Below, piece after piece: positions 24,586-33,849 of a stretch of 52,985 nt of DNA. How positions within the stretch are numbered: position 1 is the stretch's first letter; each line of letters begins with the position of its first letter. Source of the stretch: Collinsella sp. (GTDB lineage Bacteria > Actinomycetota > Coriobacteriia > Coriobacteriales > Coriobacteriaceae); contig DXMA01000013.1 in the NCBI GenBank assembly GCA_019414445.1, positions 18,684 through 71,668 of the forward strand, in the 5' to 3' direction. Position numbers and translations under genes: made by a program. The notes under the pieces are model-generated. The model was not told where the DNA came from and ran no database searches. It was given only the letters and a program-made list of their open reading frames with translations.

Positions 24586-27387
24586 GTGGCAAACGAGTAC
24601 AAGCAGACGATGAATCTACCCAAAACCGGTTTTCCCATGCGTGCCGGTCTTTCCAAGTCCGAGCCCAAGCGACTCAAGGACTGGCAGGACAACAAGGTCT
24701 ACGAGCAGGTTCTGAAGAAGAACGAGGGTCACAAGAAGTTCGTGCTGCACGACGGCCCTCCGTACGCCAACGGCCCGATCCACATCGGCCACGCCATGAA
24801 CAAGATCTCCAAGGACATGATCAACCGCTACTGGATGATGCAGGGCTATGAGGTTCCCTATGTCCCCGGTTGGGACTGCCATGGCCAGCCGATCGAGCAT
24901 AAAGTCGAGGAGAAGCTCGGCACCGAGAAGTTCAACCAGACCTCCACGGCTCAGATCCGCGAGCTTTGCAACAAGTTCGCTGTCGAGAACATCGAGCTGC
25001 AGAAGGCCGGCTTCCGTCGCCTGGGCGTGCTCGGCGATTGGGACAACCCCTATCTGACGCTCTATCACCAGCATGACGCCGCCGACATCGAGGTTTTCAA
25101 GGCCATGTTCGACAAGGGCATGATCTATCGCGGCCACAAGCCGGTTCACTGGTGCAAGCACTGCCACACCGCACTTGCTGAGGCCGAGATTGAGTACTCC
25201 GACGAGACGAGCCCGTCCATCTTCGTGCGCTTTGAGATGACCTCCAAGCCCGCCGGCCTCGAGAACTTCGACGGCCCGGTTGACTTTATCATCTGGACGA
25301 CCACGCCGTGGACCATCCCCTCCGACCAGGCAGTTTCCCTCAAGCCCGGCGCCGCCTATGTCGCCGTTGAGCACGAGGGTCGTGCCGAGGTCATGCTCGA
25401 GGACCTGGCTCCCAAGTGCTGCGAGGAGTTTGGTTGGGAGTACACCCCGGTTATGGTCGACGGTAAGCCCTATGTGGTTCCCGCCGAGACCTTCCACCAC
25501 ATCCACTACAAGCAGCCGATCTTTGACGGTGTTGAGGGCGTGGCGCTGCTGGCCGATTACGTCGGTGTCGATGACGGTACCGGTATCGTCCACAACTCGC
25601 CCGGCCACGGCGTCGACGACTACTTTGCCTGCCTCAAGGAGGGCATTACCGACATCTGCATGCCGGTCGATGATGACGGCAAGTTCTACACCGGCGAGGA
25701 GTTTGGCACCGGTGGTCCCTTCAGCGGCATGGATACCGATGAGGCCAACCCGCACATCATCGAGTTCCTGCGCGAGCGCGGCACCCTGGTCCTCGAGAAG
25801 AAGATCACGCACAGCTATCCGCACTGCTGGCGCTGCAAACACCCGGTGCTCTTCCGTGCTACTGACCAGTGGTTTGTCTCGATGGACAAGACCGGCTTGC
25901 GTGAGCAGGCTGGCAAGGAGGTTCGCGAGAACGTCAAGTGGTATCCGGCTCACGCCGCCAACCGCATCGGCGCCATGGTCGAGCAGCGTCCCGACTGGTG
26001 CATTAGCCGTCAGCGCAACTGGGGTGTGCCTATCCCCAGCTACACCTGCGCCGACTGCGGCGAGAAGGTCATGAACGACGCTACGCTCGACGCCGTCATC
26101 AAGCTCTTCCACGAGAAGGGCTCTGACGCCTGGTTCACCGACGCTCCCGAGAGCTACCTGGGCGAGGCCTGCGTCTGCCCCAAGTGCGGCGGTCATCACC
26201 TCAAGGCCGATAAGGACATCCTCGACGTGTGGTGGGACTCCGGCGTGTCTTGGAAGGCCGTCTGCGAGTATCGCCCTGAGCTTGAGTACCCGGCGGACGT
26301 GTATCTTGAGGGCTCCGACCAGCACCGCGGTTGGTTCCAGAGCTCGCTGCTCACCTCGGTGGGTGCCAACGGCCATGCTCCGTACAAGGCGGTCGTCTCG
26401 CAGGGCTTCACACTCGATGGTCAGGGCCGCAAGATGTCCAAGTCGCTCGGCAATGTTATCGACCCCAATAAGGTCTGCGACGAGATGGGCGCTGATATCA
26501 TCCGTCTGTGGGTTGCCTCCGTCGACACCAGCTCTGACGTCTCCATCGACCACGAGATTCTCGCTCGTACGTCCGATGCCTACCGTCGTTTCCGCAACAC
26601 GCTGCGCTTCCTGCTCTCCGAGCTCGAGGGTCAGTTTGAGCCCGAGACCGACGGCGTCGCCTTTGCCGACCTGCTGCCGCTCGACAAGCTCATGGTTGCC
26701 CGCCTGACTCAGGTTCAGGCCGAGGTCGACGACGCTTACTCTTGCTACGAGTTCCCGCGCGCTTACCGTGCGCTTTATGACTTCGTGGTTACCGAGCTTT
26801 CCAACGTGTACCTCGACGCCCTGAAGGACCGTCTGTACTGCGATAAGCCCGGCTCGCTCGAGCGCCGCAGCGCCCAGACCGTGCTGGCCGAGCTCTTCTC
26901 GATGCTCATGCGCGACCTGCAGCCGATCCTGTCCTACACGGTTGACGAGGCCATGGCATATGCGCCCGCTGGCTGCGTCGATCACCAGAAGTACGCCGCG
27001 CTGCTCGATTGGTACAAGTCGCCCATCACGGTCGACGAGGCCAATGAGTTCGAGGGCGTGCTCGAGGCTTCGCTCGAGCTCCGTAGCGCCGTGACCAAGG
27101 CCCTTGAGGATGCCCGTTCTGCCGGCACCTTCACCAAGAGCCAGCAGGTCCGCGTCAAGGCGGTCGTTCCCGCCGAGATGTACGCGCTGCTGACCGGTGA
27201 TAAGGCCGTCGACCTGGCCGAGTTCTACATCGTCTCCGATGTTGAGCTGACCCAGGGCGAGGAACTCTCCGTTGCCATTGAAGCTGCCGAGGGCGAGTGC
27301 TGCGACCGTTGCTGGAACTACCGCACCACCGTCGGTGAGTACAACGGCCACGCACATATCTGCGAGAGGTGTGCGAATGCCCTTTAA
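24586..27387 (+). CDS. ileS: isoleucyl-tRNA synthetase
   Basis: A 933-residue class I synthetase that charges tRNA-Ile. The 'HIGH' motif begins at His66 in 'GPIHIGHAMN', and 'KMSKS' starts at Lys616. The editing (CP1) domain lies between, with 'WTTTPWTIPSDQA' near 240. The C-terminus has a zinc knuckle, 'CCDRCWNYR' then 'HICERCANAL', marking the bacterial type. Start is GTG 24586, 5 nt after AAAGGGG. Earlier in-frame codons lie in the leader. Expression should follow Ile-tRNA charging through the T-box. Confidence 0.97.
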   Translation: MANEYKQTMNLPKTGFPMRAGLSKSEPKRLKDWQDNKVYEQVLKKNEGHKKFVLHDGPPYANGPIHIGHAMNKISKDMINRYWMMQGYEVPYVPGWDCHGQPIEHKVEEKLGTEKFNQTSTAQIRELCNKFAVENIELQKAGFRRLGVLGDWDNPYLTLYHQHDAADIEVFKAMFDKGMIYRGHKPVHWCKHCHTALAEAEIEYSDETSPSIFVRFEMTSKPAGLENFDGPVDFIIWTTTPWTIPSDQAVSLKPGAAYVAVEHEGRAEVMLEDLAPKCCEEFGWEYTPVMVDGKPYVVPAETFHHIHYKQPIFDGVEGVALLADYVGVDDGTGIVHNSPGHGVDDYFACLKEGITDICMPVDDDGKFYTGEEFGTGGPFSGMDTDEANPHIIEFLRERGTLVLEKKITHSYPHCWRCKHPVLFRATDQWFVSMDKTGLREQAGKEVRENVKWYPAHAANRIGAMVEQRPDWCISRQRNWGVPIPSYTCADCGEKVMNDATLDAVIKLFHEKGSDAWFTDAPESYLGEACVCPKCGGHHLKADKDILDVWWDSGVSWKAVCEYRPELEYPADVYLEGSDQHRGWFQSSLLTSVGANGHAPYKAVVSQGFTLDGQGRKMSKSLGNVIDPNKVCDEMGADIIRLWVASVDTSSDVSIDHEILARTSDAYRRFRNTLRFLLSELEGQFEPETDGVAFADLLPLDKLMVARLTQVQAEVDDAYSCYEFPRAYRALYDFVVTELSNVYLDALKDRLYCDKPGSLERRSAQTVLAELFSMLMRDLQPILSYTVDEAMAYAPAGCVDHQKYAALLDWYKSPITVDEANEFEGVLEASLELRSAVTKALEDARSAGTFTKSQQVRVKAVVPAEMYALLTGDKAVDLAEFYIVSDVELTQGEELSVAIEAAEGECCDRCWNYRTTVGEYNGHAHICERCANAL

Positions 27388-27417
27388 GGCACGGTAACTC
27401 GGCATTTTAGTTATAGG

Positions 27418-27423
27418 TAGAAT
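27418..27423 (+). promoter_or_regulatory. candidate -10 box (GGTAGAAT) after ileS
   Basis: TAGAAT preceded by GG, 31 bp after the ileS stop and 35 bp before a terminator. It would drive only a very short transcript. Confidence 0.25.
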
Positions 27424-27457
27424 TTGGGCGCCTTCGGCCCATTTGCTCCGCTGAATA

Positions 27458-27496
27458 AAAGCGGCATTCTGTTTTTCGGAATGCCGCTTTCTTTTT
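27458..27496 (+). terminator. intrinsic terminator after ileS
   Basis: A 12-bp stem AAAGCGGCATTC/GAATGCCGCTTT (27458-27469 with 27479-27490), 9-nt loop, then CTTTTT. The rest of the ileS-lspA gap (27497-27609) holds a TATAAG at 27552 that could be the lspA -10. Confidence 0.88.
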
Positions 27497-27609
27497 ATGC
27501 TGGTTATTTCGCTTGTGTTGGTGGATATGTCGTGCGCTCTGCATGTGGCAATATAAGATGGATAATTGCGTTAAACGGAATTCGATTGTTCTGAGGGCAG
27601 GGGATTGAT

Positions 27610-28209
27610 TTGGGTCGTACTGGGGATATGACGCCGCCTTTGCGTTGGCGGTTGGGTGTTGCTGGTGGGGTGGCGCTGGTTGTGCTGCTTGTTGACCAGC
27701 TGACCAAGCTTGCGGTTCGTGCCGTGGGCGACGCTTTGCATGTGACTGTTATCCCCGGTGTGATCGACTTTCTATTTGTCCGCAATATCGGAGCCGCCTT
27801 TAGCATGGGCGAGGGTCATGGCGTCGCGTTCGCTGTGTTGGCGCTTGCGGTCATTGTCGCCATTGCCGTGTACTTGCTCCGTGCGCCTCAGCTCGCTCGT
27901 CTTGAGGTGGTAGGCATGGCTATGGTTGCGGGTGGCGCCATCGGCAACGCGATCGACCGTCTGGCTTTTGGCTTTGTGACCGATTTTATTGCCACCACTT
28001 TCATCGACTTCCCTGTCTTTAACGTGGCCGATATCGGCATTACCGCGGGCGTCGTGCTCGCACTCATCGGGTACATGTTCTTGAGTCCCGCTGCTCGCGA
28101 GGTCGATGCGACCGCTGAGCTCAACGCCCGTGACGAAGCCCGCGCCAAACGCAAAGCCAAACAGCGTGGGGAGCGTGCCCGCAAGATTCGCGAAAGGAAT
28201 GAGCGTTAA
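27610..28209 (+). CDS. lspA: lipoprotein signal peptidase LspA
   Basis: 199 residues, membrane aspartyl peptidase that removes signal peptides from diacylated lipoproteins. Four TM segments are visible, starting at about 15, 70, 97 and 140. The catalytic Asps are Asp125 in 'FVTDFI' and Asp141 in 'FNVADIG'. It ends with a Lys/Arg-rich tail of about 30 residues, longer than usual. Start is TTG 27610 after AGGGGAT; ATG 27628 is the alternative. The TAA shares its last A with the rluD ATG. Pairing with rluD is common. Confidence 0.92.
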   Translation: MGRTGDMTPPLRWRLGVAGGVALVVLLVDQLTKLAVRAVGDALHVTVIPGVIDFLFVRNIGAAFSMGEGHGVAFAVLALAVIVAIAVYLLRAPQLARLEVVGMAMVAGGAIGNAIDRLAFGFVTDFIATTFIDFPVFNVADIGITAGVVLALIGYMFLSPAAREVDATAELNARDEARAKRKAKQRGERARKIRERNER

Positions 28210-29222
28210 TGGCCGACATCCATATTCTTGTTGCCGACGATTGCTCTGGCCAGCGTCTTGACGCCTATTTGGGCGCCAACGATGGCTGTCCCACGCGCTC
28301 TGCCTGCGCGCATCTGATCGAGGGAGGCGCCGTTGCCGTCAACGGTGAGACTTGTCTCTCTAAAAAGTACGCCGTACGCGCCGGCGATCGCATCTCGGTC
28401 GACTTGCCCGAGCCGCACGACCCGACCGACGTGATTCCCGAGGCTATTCCCCTCGATATCCGCTACGAGGACGACTACCTTATCGTGCTCTCCAAGCAGC
28501 GGGGCCTGGTGTGCCATCCCGCCCATGGCCACGAGAGCGGCACCCTTGCGAACGCTCTGGTCTACCACTGCGGCATCGACCATCTGGGTACCGTACAGGG
28601 TGAGGACCGCCCCGGGATCGTGCATCGTTTGGATCGCGATACCTCGGGTCTCATGCTTGCGGCAAAGGACGACGACACGCAGCGCGCGCTTCAAAATCTC
28701 ATTCGCACGCGCACGCTCGATCGTCGCTATATCACGCTTGTCCACGGGCACATCGCCATGGACGAGGGCACCATCAATACCGGTATTGCCCGTTCCACGC
28801 GCGACCGCGTCAAGATGGCGGTTTCGGACGATCCTTTCGCGCGTCAGGCCATTACGACCTTTAAGGTCCTTGAGCGCTTTGATTCCACGCGTTTTGATGA
28901 CGGCTATACGCTCGTCGAGTGCCACCTGTTTACGGGCCGCACACATCAGATTCGCGTGCATATGCGCCATATCAACCATGCCTGCGTGGGCGATCCGCTC
29001 TACGGCAAGTGCGATGCACGCGCCGATCAGGGTCTGACCAGGCAATTCCTTCATTCCTGGCGCGTCGCATTCGACCATCCCGTGACGGGGGAGCGTATTG
29101 AGTGCCGCGATGAGCTGCCGTGGGATCTTGCCGCGGTTCTCGACGACCTGGCTCCTCGCTCACTCGGTCGTACTGCCGCTGGCGACGAAATCGTTCCGCA
29201 GCTCGGTCTTCTCGAAGTCTAG
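28209..29222 (+). CDS. rluD: RluA/RluD-family 23S rRNA pseudouridine synthase
   Basis: 337 residues. An N-terminal S4 RNA-binding domain ('GQRLDAYL', 'LIEGGAVAVNGE') precedes the RluA catalytic domain with 'HRLDRDTSGLML', catalytic Asp142, and 'TGRTHQIRVHM' near 248. It converts uridine to pseudouridine in large-subunit rRNA. Which sites it modifies is not clear, since the RluA family has several members. ATG 28209 is coupled to lspA by one shared base. Confidence 0.9.
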   Translation: MADIHILVADDCSGQRLDAYLGANDGCPTRSACAHLIEGGAVAVNGETCLSKKYAVRAGDRISVDLPEPHDPTDVIPEAIPLDIRYEDDYLIVLSKQRGLVCHPAHGHESGTLANALVYHCGIDHLGTVQGEDRPGIVHRLDRDTSGLMLAAKDDDTQRALQNLIRTRTLDRRYITLVHGHIAMDEGTINTGIARSTRDRVKMAVSDDPFARQAITTFKVLERFDSTRFDDGYTLVECHLFTGRTHQIRVHMRHINHACVGDPLYGKCDARADQGLTRQFLHSWRVAFDHPVTGERIECRDELPWDLAAVLDDLAPRSLGRTAAGDEIVPQLGLLEV

Positions 29223-29240
29223 CCAGTATTAGGTGGTTTC

Positions 29241-29270
29241 TTGAACTCGATTAGCCTGCGGTAAGATATA
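29241..29270 (+). promoter_or_regulatory. promoter candidate for the GT2 gene
   Basis: TTGAAC (29241-29246) and TAAGAT (29262-29267) preceded by GG, 15 bp apart; shifting to GATATA gives 18 bp. It lies 35 bp before the ATG in an 82-bp gap. Confidence 0.45.
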
Positions 29271-29304
29271 CGGTTGTTTACGTAACGCGTTCTCGGGAGC
29301 CTGC

Positions 29305-30600
29305 ATGCTCGCCTTTTTACAAACCAACACACCCATTGTGATCTTCAACCAGATTGTCGTCACGCTGCTCACGGTCTGCTTTCTGTACCAGGTGGTCTTC
29401 TTTGTCATTGGCGCTCTTCGTGGCGAGGTCGCGCCTCCTAAGGCCAAAAAACTCCATCGCTATGCTTTCTTTATCGCGGCGCATAATGAGGAGGCCGTGA
29501 TTGCCAACCTCGTTCGCTCCATCAAGGACCAGGATTATCCGTCCGAGCTTATCGAGGTCTTCGTGGTCGCCGATGCCTGCACCGACAACACGGCGCAGCT
29601 CGCGCGCGAGGCGGGCGCCATCGTTTATGAGCGCAACGACCTGGCCCGCAAGGGTAAGAGCTGGGTCATGGACTTTGGTTTTGACCGCATCCTTAACGAG
29701 TATCCCGACACGTTTGAGGGCTACTTTATTTTCGATGCTGATAACGTCATATCCCGCGATTACGTGTCCAAGATGAACGATGCCTTTGACCAGGGATTCC
29801 ATGTGGTCACGAGCTATCGCAACTCCAAGAACTTTGGCAGCTCGTGGATCTCGGCAGCTAATGCTACCTGGTATTTGCGCGAGGCGCGCTTTCTCAACAA
29901 CGCGCGCAATATCTGCAAGACTTCTTGCGCTGTCTCGGGTTCGGGCTACCTCATCTCCGCCAGTGTTATCGAGGGCATGCACGGCTGGCAGTTCCACACG
30001 CTGACCGAGGATATTCAGTTCACCACGTTCTGCGCCATTCACGGCATTCGCATTGGCTATGCGCCGGCGGAGTTCTTTGACGAACAGCCCGTGACGTTCA
30101 AGGCATCCTGGAAACAGCGCATGCGCTGGACCAAGGGCTTCTACCAGGTCTTTTTTACCTATGGCAAGCATCTTGTCAAATCGACGTTCCGCTACCATCG
30201 CTTTGCCGCCTACGACATGTTCATGACGATCGCCCCGGGTATGCTGCTGTCGCTCATCTCGATGCTCGCCAATGCGACGTTCCTGATCGTGGGTGGACTC
30301 TCGCACGGCTTTTTGGCTACCGAAGTCGAGATGCAGGCCTGTGCCGCGTCGCTCATTATGACCTTTGCCATGATGTACCAGACCTTCTTTATCCTGGCGC
30401 TGCTCACGACTATCTTTGAGTACAAGCATATTCACTGCGCGCAAAAGTGGCGTCTGGTGACTAACCTGTTTACCTTCCCGATCTTTATGTTCAGCTATAT
30501 CCCCATCACGGTGGCCGCGCTGTTCCTGAAGGTCGACTGGGTTCCTACCCAGCATGCCGTAAACGTCACCCTCGACGAGGTCATGCAAGGCGCCAAATAA
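29305..30600 (+). CDS. membrane glycosyltransferase, GT2 family
   Basis: 431 residues. A TM segment at about 12-38 precedes a GT-A domain with 'IAAHNEEAVIANLVRSI' near 57, 'VVADACTDNTAQ' near 87-98, the metal-binding 'FDADN' near 146, 'LTEDIQF' near 236 and 'KQRMRWTKGF' near 272, the set seen in processive cellulose- or hyaluronan-synthase-like enzymes. Three or four TM segments follow (about 302-420). It probably polymerises or transfers sugar across the membrane; the sugar is unknown. No other envelope polysaccharide gene is near. It ends at a strong terminator. Confidence 0.85.
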   Translation: MLAFLQTNTPIVIFNQIVVTLLTVCFLYQVVFFVIGALRGEVAPPKAKKLHRYAFFIAAHNEEAVIANLVRSIKDQDYPSELIEVFVVADACTDNTAQLAREAGAIVYERNDLARKGKSWVMDFGFDRILNEYPDTFEGYFIFDADNVISRDYVSKMNDAFDQGFHVVTSYRNSKNFGSSWISAANATWYLREARFLNNARNICKTSCAVSGSGYLISASVIEGMHGWQFHTLTEDIQFTTFCAIHGIRIGYAPAEFFDEQPVTFKASWKQRMRWTKGFYQVFFTYGKHLVKSTFRYHRFAAYDMFMTIAPGMLLSLISMLANATFLIVGGLSHGFLATEVEMQACAASLIMTFAMMYQTFFILALLTTIFEYKHIHCAQKWRLVTNLFTFPIFMFSYIPITVAALFLKVDWVPTQHAVNVTLDEVMQGAK

Positions 30601-30608
30601 CCACCACC

Positions 30609-30650
30609 AAAACCACCGCAAAGGGGACAGGCACCTTTGTGGTGGTTTTT
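30609..30650 (+). terminator. intrinsic terminator after the GT2 gene
   Basis: A 16-bp stem with one G-T pair (30609-30624 with 30634-30649), loop GGACAGGCA, and a T run. The arms are nearly the same as the terminator at 22968. Confidence 0.9.
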
Positions 30651-30681
30651 GCTTTTGCGATGCAGCTCGAGGAGGCGTCCG

Positions 30682-31104
30682 ATGGTCTATATCCCGTTTT
30701 GGATTTGCATCTTTGCCGGCGTGGCAATTGATGCCCGAGAGCGACGGTTTCCCAATGGGCTTGCCGGCGCATGTGCGGTGGCGGCTCTTGCAGGCGTCTG
30801 GCTCGACCTCGGTTTGAACACAGCGCTTGACCACGCGGGTCTTGCCGTCATTGTGTATCTTGCTCTCGTGCTGACTGAGTCCCTCTGGCGTCGTCTTCGC
30901 CAAATCCCGGGCATCGGCATGGGGGATGCCAAGGCGCTCTTCGCGCTTTGCACGCTCGACCCTATGGGTGGCATCGTGGCATTTGCCGTCGCACTCCTGG
31001 CTCTGGCCCTTTCCTGCCTCTTCACAAAATCGCGCTCCCTGCCATTGCTCCCGTTTTTAGTGCCGATTTTTGCCATAATCGAGGTCGTGGGCTGCACTTT
31101 GTAA
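30682..31104 (+). CDS. A24 prepilin-type peptidase domain protein
   Basis: 140 residues, mostly hydrophobic, with about five membrane segments. It has both catalytic Asp motifs of A24 aspartyl peptidases: Asp17 in 'AIDARERRFPN' and Asp82 in 'GMGDAK'. The N-terminal methylase domain of PilD-type enzymes is missing, so it is a peptidase-only (TadV/CpaA-like) form. Such enzymes cut leader peptides from pilin-like proteins. No pilin or pilus gene is near. ATG 30682 is 6 nt after GAGGAGG. Confidence 0.78.
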   Translation: MVYIPFWICIFAGVAIDARERRFPNGLAGACAVAALAGVWLDLGLNTALDHAGLAVIVYLALVLTESLWRRLRQIPGIGMGDAKALFALCTLDPMGGIVAFAVALLALALSCLFTKSRSLPLLPFLVPIFAIIEVVGCTL

Positions 31105-31135
31105 CCGATTGCGCATCCTTCTTAAGGAGCATGCC

Positions 31136-32383
31136 ATGGAATCTAATCAAGAAACGGCCGTCATTAAGGCGCGCATGGACCGTATTCCCTCAGCGTTGTC
31201 GCCCGAGCTTGTCGAGCGCATTGCCGCCGATCGTGCTTCGGGCTATGTCAACCCGTATCGTTGCAACGATGATCAGGTCATTCGTCGTATTGATCGCACT
31301 ACCGACAAAGGCACGCTTATGCGTCCGGCGTTTATGCGCGATACCGAAAAGATACTTCATCTTCCGGCTTACACCCGGTATGCGGGCAAAACGCAGGTCT
31401 TTAGCTTTCGTAGCAATGACGATCTGTCACGCCGCGGTTTGCACGTGCAGCTTGTCTCGCGCATTGCGCGCGATATCGGTCGCGCCCTGGGGCTCAATTG
31501 CGATCTGATCGAGGCGATTGGCCTGGGCCACGACTTGGGACACACGCCTTTCGGCCATTCCGGCGAGCGCTTCCTCAACGATATCTATCACGAGCGTACG
31601 GGGCGTTATTTTTTCCATAACGTGCAGTCGGTCCGCGTGCTCGACGCGTTGTATGGCCGCAACGTGTCGCTCCAGACGCTCGACGGCGTGCTATGCCATA
31701 ACGGCGAGTACGAGCAGCGTGTGTTTGAGCTCTCGGACATGGGCTCCTTTGACCAGTTTGACCAGACGGTTGAGGATTGCATTGCCACGGGCTATAGCGC
31801 AATTGAGCATCTGCGTCCCATGACGCTCGAGGGCTGCGTCGTTCGCATCTCGGATATTCTTGCCTACGTCGGTCGTGACCGTCAGGATGCGATCGCGGCG
31901 GGCCTGCTTTCGCCCGACGCTTTTGATGATGGCCGGGGCGGTGCCTACAACAGTTGGATCCTCACGCATGCCTCTATCGATATCGTTGAGCACAGCTATG
32001 GTAAGCCGCGCATCGAGATGAGCGAGGACCTGTTTGAGGAAATTCGCCGAGCCAAGCGCGAGAACTACGAGAAGATCTATAGCAAGGGCGGTATCGAAGG
32101 CGATTCCGAGGCGGAGCTGCGCGAGGCGTTCGTAAAGCTCTACGACCGTTGCCTGCGGGATCTAAACAGTGGCGACGAGTCCTCTTACATCTTTAAGCAC
32201 CATATTTCGCGCATTGAGCAGCAGCTTTCCTACTATGATCGCACCTATGCCTGGCAGGACGACAAGGATCAAGCCGTGGTGGATTATATCGCGAGCATGA
32301 CGGACGGTTATTTCTGCGAGCTGACGAGCAAGCTGTTCCCTGGTCTGGAGTTTCCGCACCGTACCTATATTAACGAACGGTAG
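31136..32383 (+). CDS. dgt: HD-domain dGTPase-like dNTP triphosphohydrolase
   Basis: 415 residues. The HD motif 'HDLGHTPFGHSGERFL' near 131-146 matches the dGTPase family, which cuts dNTPs to nucleoside and triphosphate. Upstream 'KTQVFSF' and 'RRGLHVQLVSRIARDIG' replace the usual 'RTRLxHSLEV' region but keep the His; 'LEGCVVRISDILAYVGRD' near 233-250 carries a likely metal-binding Asp. ATG 31136 has AAGGAG 6 nt upstream. 31 bp separate it from the A24 gene, so they may be co-transcribed. The substrate is inferred. Confidence 0.85.
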   Translation: MESNQETAVIKARMDRIPSALSPELVERIAADRASGYVNPYRCNDDQVIRRIDRTTDKGTLMRPAFMRDTEKILHLPAYTRYAGKTQVFSFRSNDDLSRRGLHVQLVSRIARDIGRALGLNCDLIEAIGLGHDLGHTPFGHSGERFLNDIYHERTGRYFFHNVQSVRVLDALYGRNVSLQTLDGVLCHNGEYEQRVFELSDMGSFDQFDQTVEDCIATGYSAIEHLRPMTLEGCVVRISDILAYVGRDRQDAIAAGLLSPDAFDDGRGGAYNSWILTHASIDIVEHSYGKPRIEMSEDLFEEIRRAKRENYEKIYSKGGIEGDSEAELREAFVKLYDRCLRDLNSGDESSYIFKHHISRIEQQLSYYDRTYAWQDDKDQAVVDYIASMTDGYFCELTSKLFPGLEFPHRTYINER

Positions 32384-32398
32384 TTCGTATTAATTCGG

Positions 32399-32404
32399 TA
32401 TACT
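32399..32404 (+). promoter_or_regulatory. candidate -10 box (GGTATACT) for rarA
   Basis: TATACT preceded by GG, 40 bp before the proposed rarA ATG. A 6-bp dyad ACGAAC/GTTCGT (32373-32388) overlaps the stop of the preceding gene just upstream. Confidence 0.4.
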
Positions 32405-32443
32405 GTTAGTGGAAAACGTTTTTGATTGATACACGGGATGGCT

Positions 32444-33793
32444 ATGGACGACCTTTTTTCTGCTTCGACGCGCGAGCGTTCCTTTCAGAATGCGCCGCTT
32501 GCGGTGCGCATGCGCCCCAATTCGCTCGACGAGTACGTGGGCCAGCAAAAGGCCGTCGGTAAGGGTTCATGGCTGCGTGCCGCGATCGAGCACGACGTGC
32601 TTTCGAGCGTGATTCTGTACGGGCCTGCCGGTACGGGCAAGACGACGCTGGCCCACATTATCGCCAACCATACCAAGAGCGAGTTTGTCGAGGTCAGCGC
32701 CGTCACGGGTACCGTGAAGGACCTGCGTCGTGTGATTGATGAGGCCAAGACGCGCCTGAATACGTACGACCGCCGCACCATTCTATTCATCGATGAGATT
32801 CACCGCTTCTCTAAGTCGCAGCAGGATGCCCTGCTGCATGCAGTTGAGAACCGTACCGTCATTATGATTGGCGCTACGACGGAGAACCCGTACTTCGAGG
32901 TCAACTCGGCACTGCTCTCACGTGGTCGCGTCGTGGAGCTTGAGCATCTGAAGGATGAGGATATCGCCACGCTTATTGAACGTGCGCTTGAGGCGCCGCA
33001 GGGCTTGAACGGTAAGTTCTCGGCCGATGAGGATACGGTCAAGACCATCTGCACGCTGGCAGCGGGTGACGCTCGCTCGGCGCTCACGACGCTCGAGCTT
33101 GCGAGCGAGATTGCCGTCACGCGTCCCGATACCGAGGGAACGCCAGCGCCCGCGGCGGGGGAGCGCTATCCCATCACCGTGGATGACGTAAAGATTGCCA
33201 ACCCGCGTCGCGGCTTTACGTATGACAAAAACGGCGACATGCACTACGACATCATCAGTGCGTTCATCAAGTCCATGCGCGGTAGCGACCCCGATGCCAC
33301 AATCTATTGGCTCGCGCGCATGATCGATGCTGGGGAGGATCCTAAGTTTATCGCTCGCCGCATTATGATTCACGCTTCTGAGGATGTTGGCAACGCCGAC
33401 CCGCAGGCGCTTTTGGTGGCGCATGCCGCGTTTAAGTCTGCCGAGGTCATTGGCTATCCCGAGTGCCGCATTAACCTGGCTCAGGCTGCACTCTATGTGT
33501 GCTTGGCGCCAAAATCCAACGCGTGTGAGGCTTCGATCGATGCAGCGCTGGCCGATATCCATTCTAGTGGGCTTCGCGAGGTGCCGAGTTATCTGCGCGA
33601 TCGCCATCGCCCGGGCAGCGATGAATACGGTGTGTATAAGTATCCACATGATTATCCCGAAGGCTGGGTCGATCAGCGCTATTTGCCCGATGGCTTGGAA
33701 CGCGGTGCATTTTGGCAGCCTGCCGGGCGCGGCTGGGAAGAGTGGCGCGTAGAGCAAAGCGAACGCGACCGCAGCGGGAATGCACCGAGGTAG
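32444..33793 (+). CDS. rarA: replication-associated recombination protein RarA (MgsA)
   Basis: 449 residues, AAA+ clamp-loader-like ATPase acting at stalled forks. It opens 'MDDLFSAS', then 'LAVRMRPNSLDEYVGQ' near 18-33, Walker A 'GPAGTGKTTL' near 65, Walker B 'ILFIDEIHRFSK' near 109, and 'GATTENPYFEVN' near 141. The C-terminal tetramer domain has 'HYDIISAFIKSMRGSDPDA' near 270. Start ATG 32444 is 6 nt after CGGG; ATG 32438 and TTG 32426 are in frame. The last ~20 residues are charged and not typical of the family. Confidence 0.93.
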   Translation: MDDLFSASTRERSFQNAPLAVRMRPNSLDEYVGQQKAVGKGSWLRAAIEHDVLSSVILYGPAGTGKTTLAHIIANHTKSEFVEVSAVTGTVKDLRRVIDEAKTRLNTYDRRTILFIDEIHRFSKSQQDALLHAVENRTVIMIGATTENPYFEVNSALLSRGRVVELEHLKDEDIATLIERALEAPQGLNGKFSADEDTVKTICTLAAGDARSALTTLELASEIAVTRPDTEGTPAPAAGERYPITVDDVKIANPRRGFTYDKNGDMHYDIISAFIKSMRGSDPDATIYWLARMIDAGEDPKFIARRIMIHASEDVGNADPQALLVAHAAFKSAEVIGYPECRINLAQAALYVCLAPKSNACEASIDAALADIHSSGLREVPSYLRDRHRPGSDEYGVYKYPHDYPEGWVDQRYLPDGLERGAFWQPAGRGWEEWRVEQSERDRSGNAPR

Positions 33794-33849
33794 CTGCTGA
33801 TAATTTTGTCCCACGTTGCTGCTCTTGGCATGTTCGGTCCCCTTTGGGG

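Noticed and set aside
24616..27405. 929-codon minus-strand open frame opposite ileS
   Set aside because: Same cause: mirror of IleRS with no motif or start signal of its own.
32373..32388. ACGAAC/GTTCGT dyad at the end of the dGTPase-like gene as a terminator
   Set aside because: Only 6 bp with a 4-nt loop and no T run; too weak to call a terminator.
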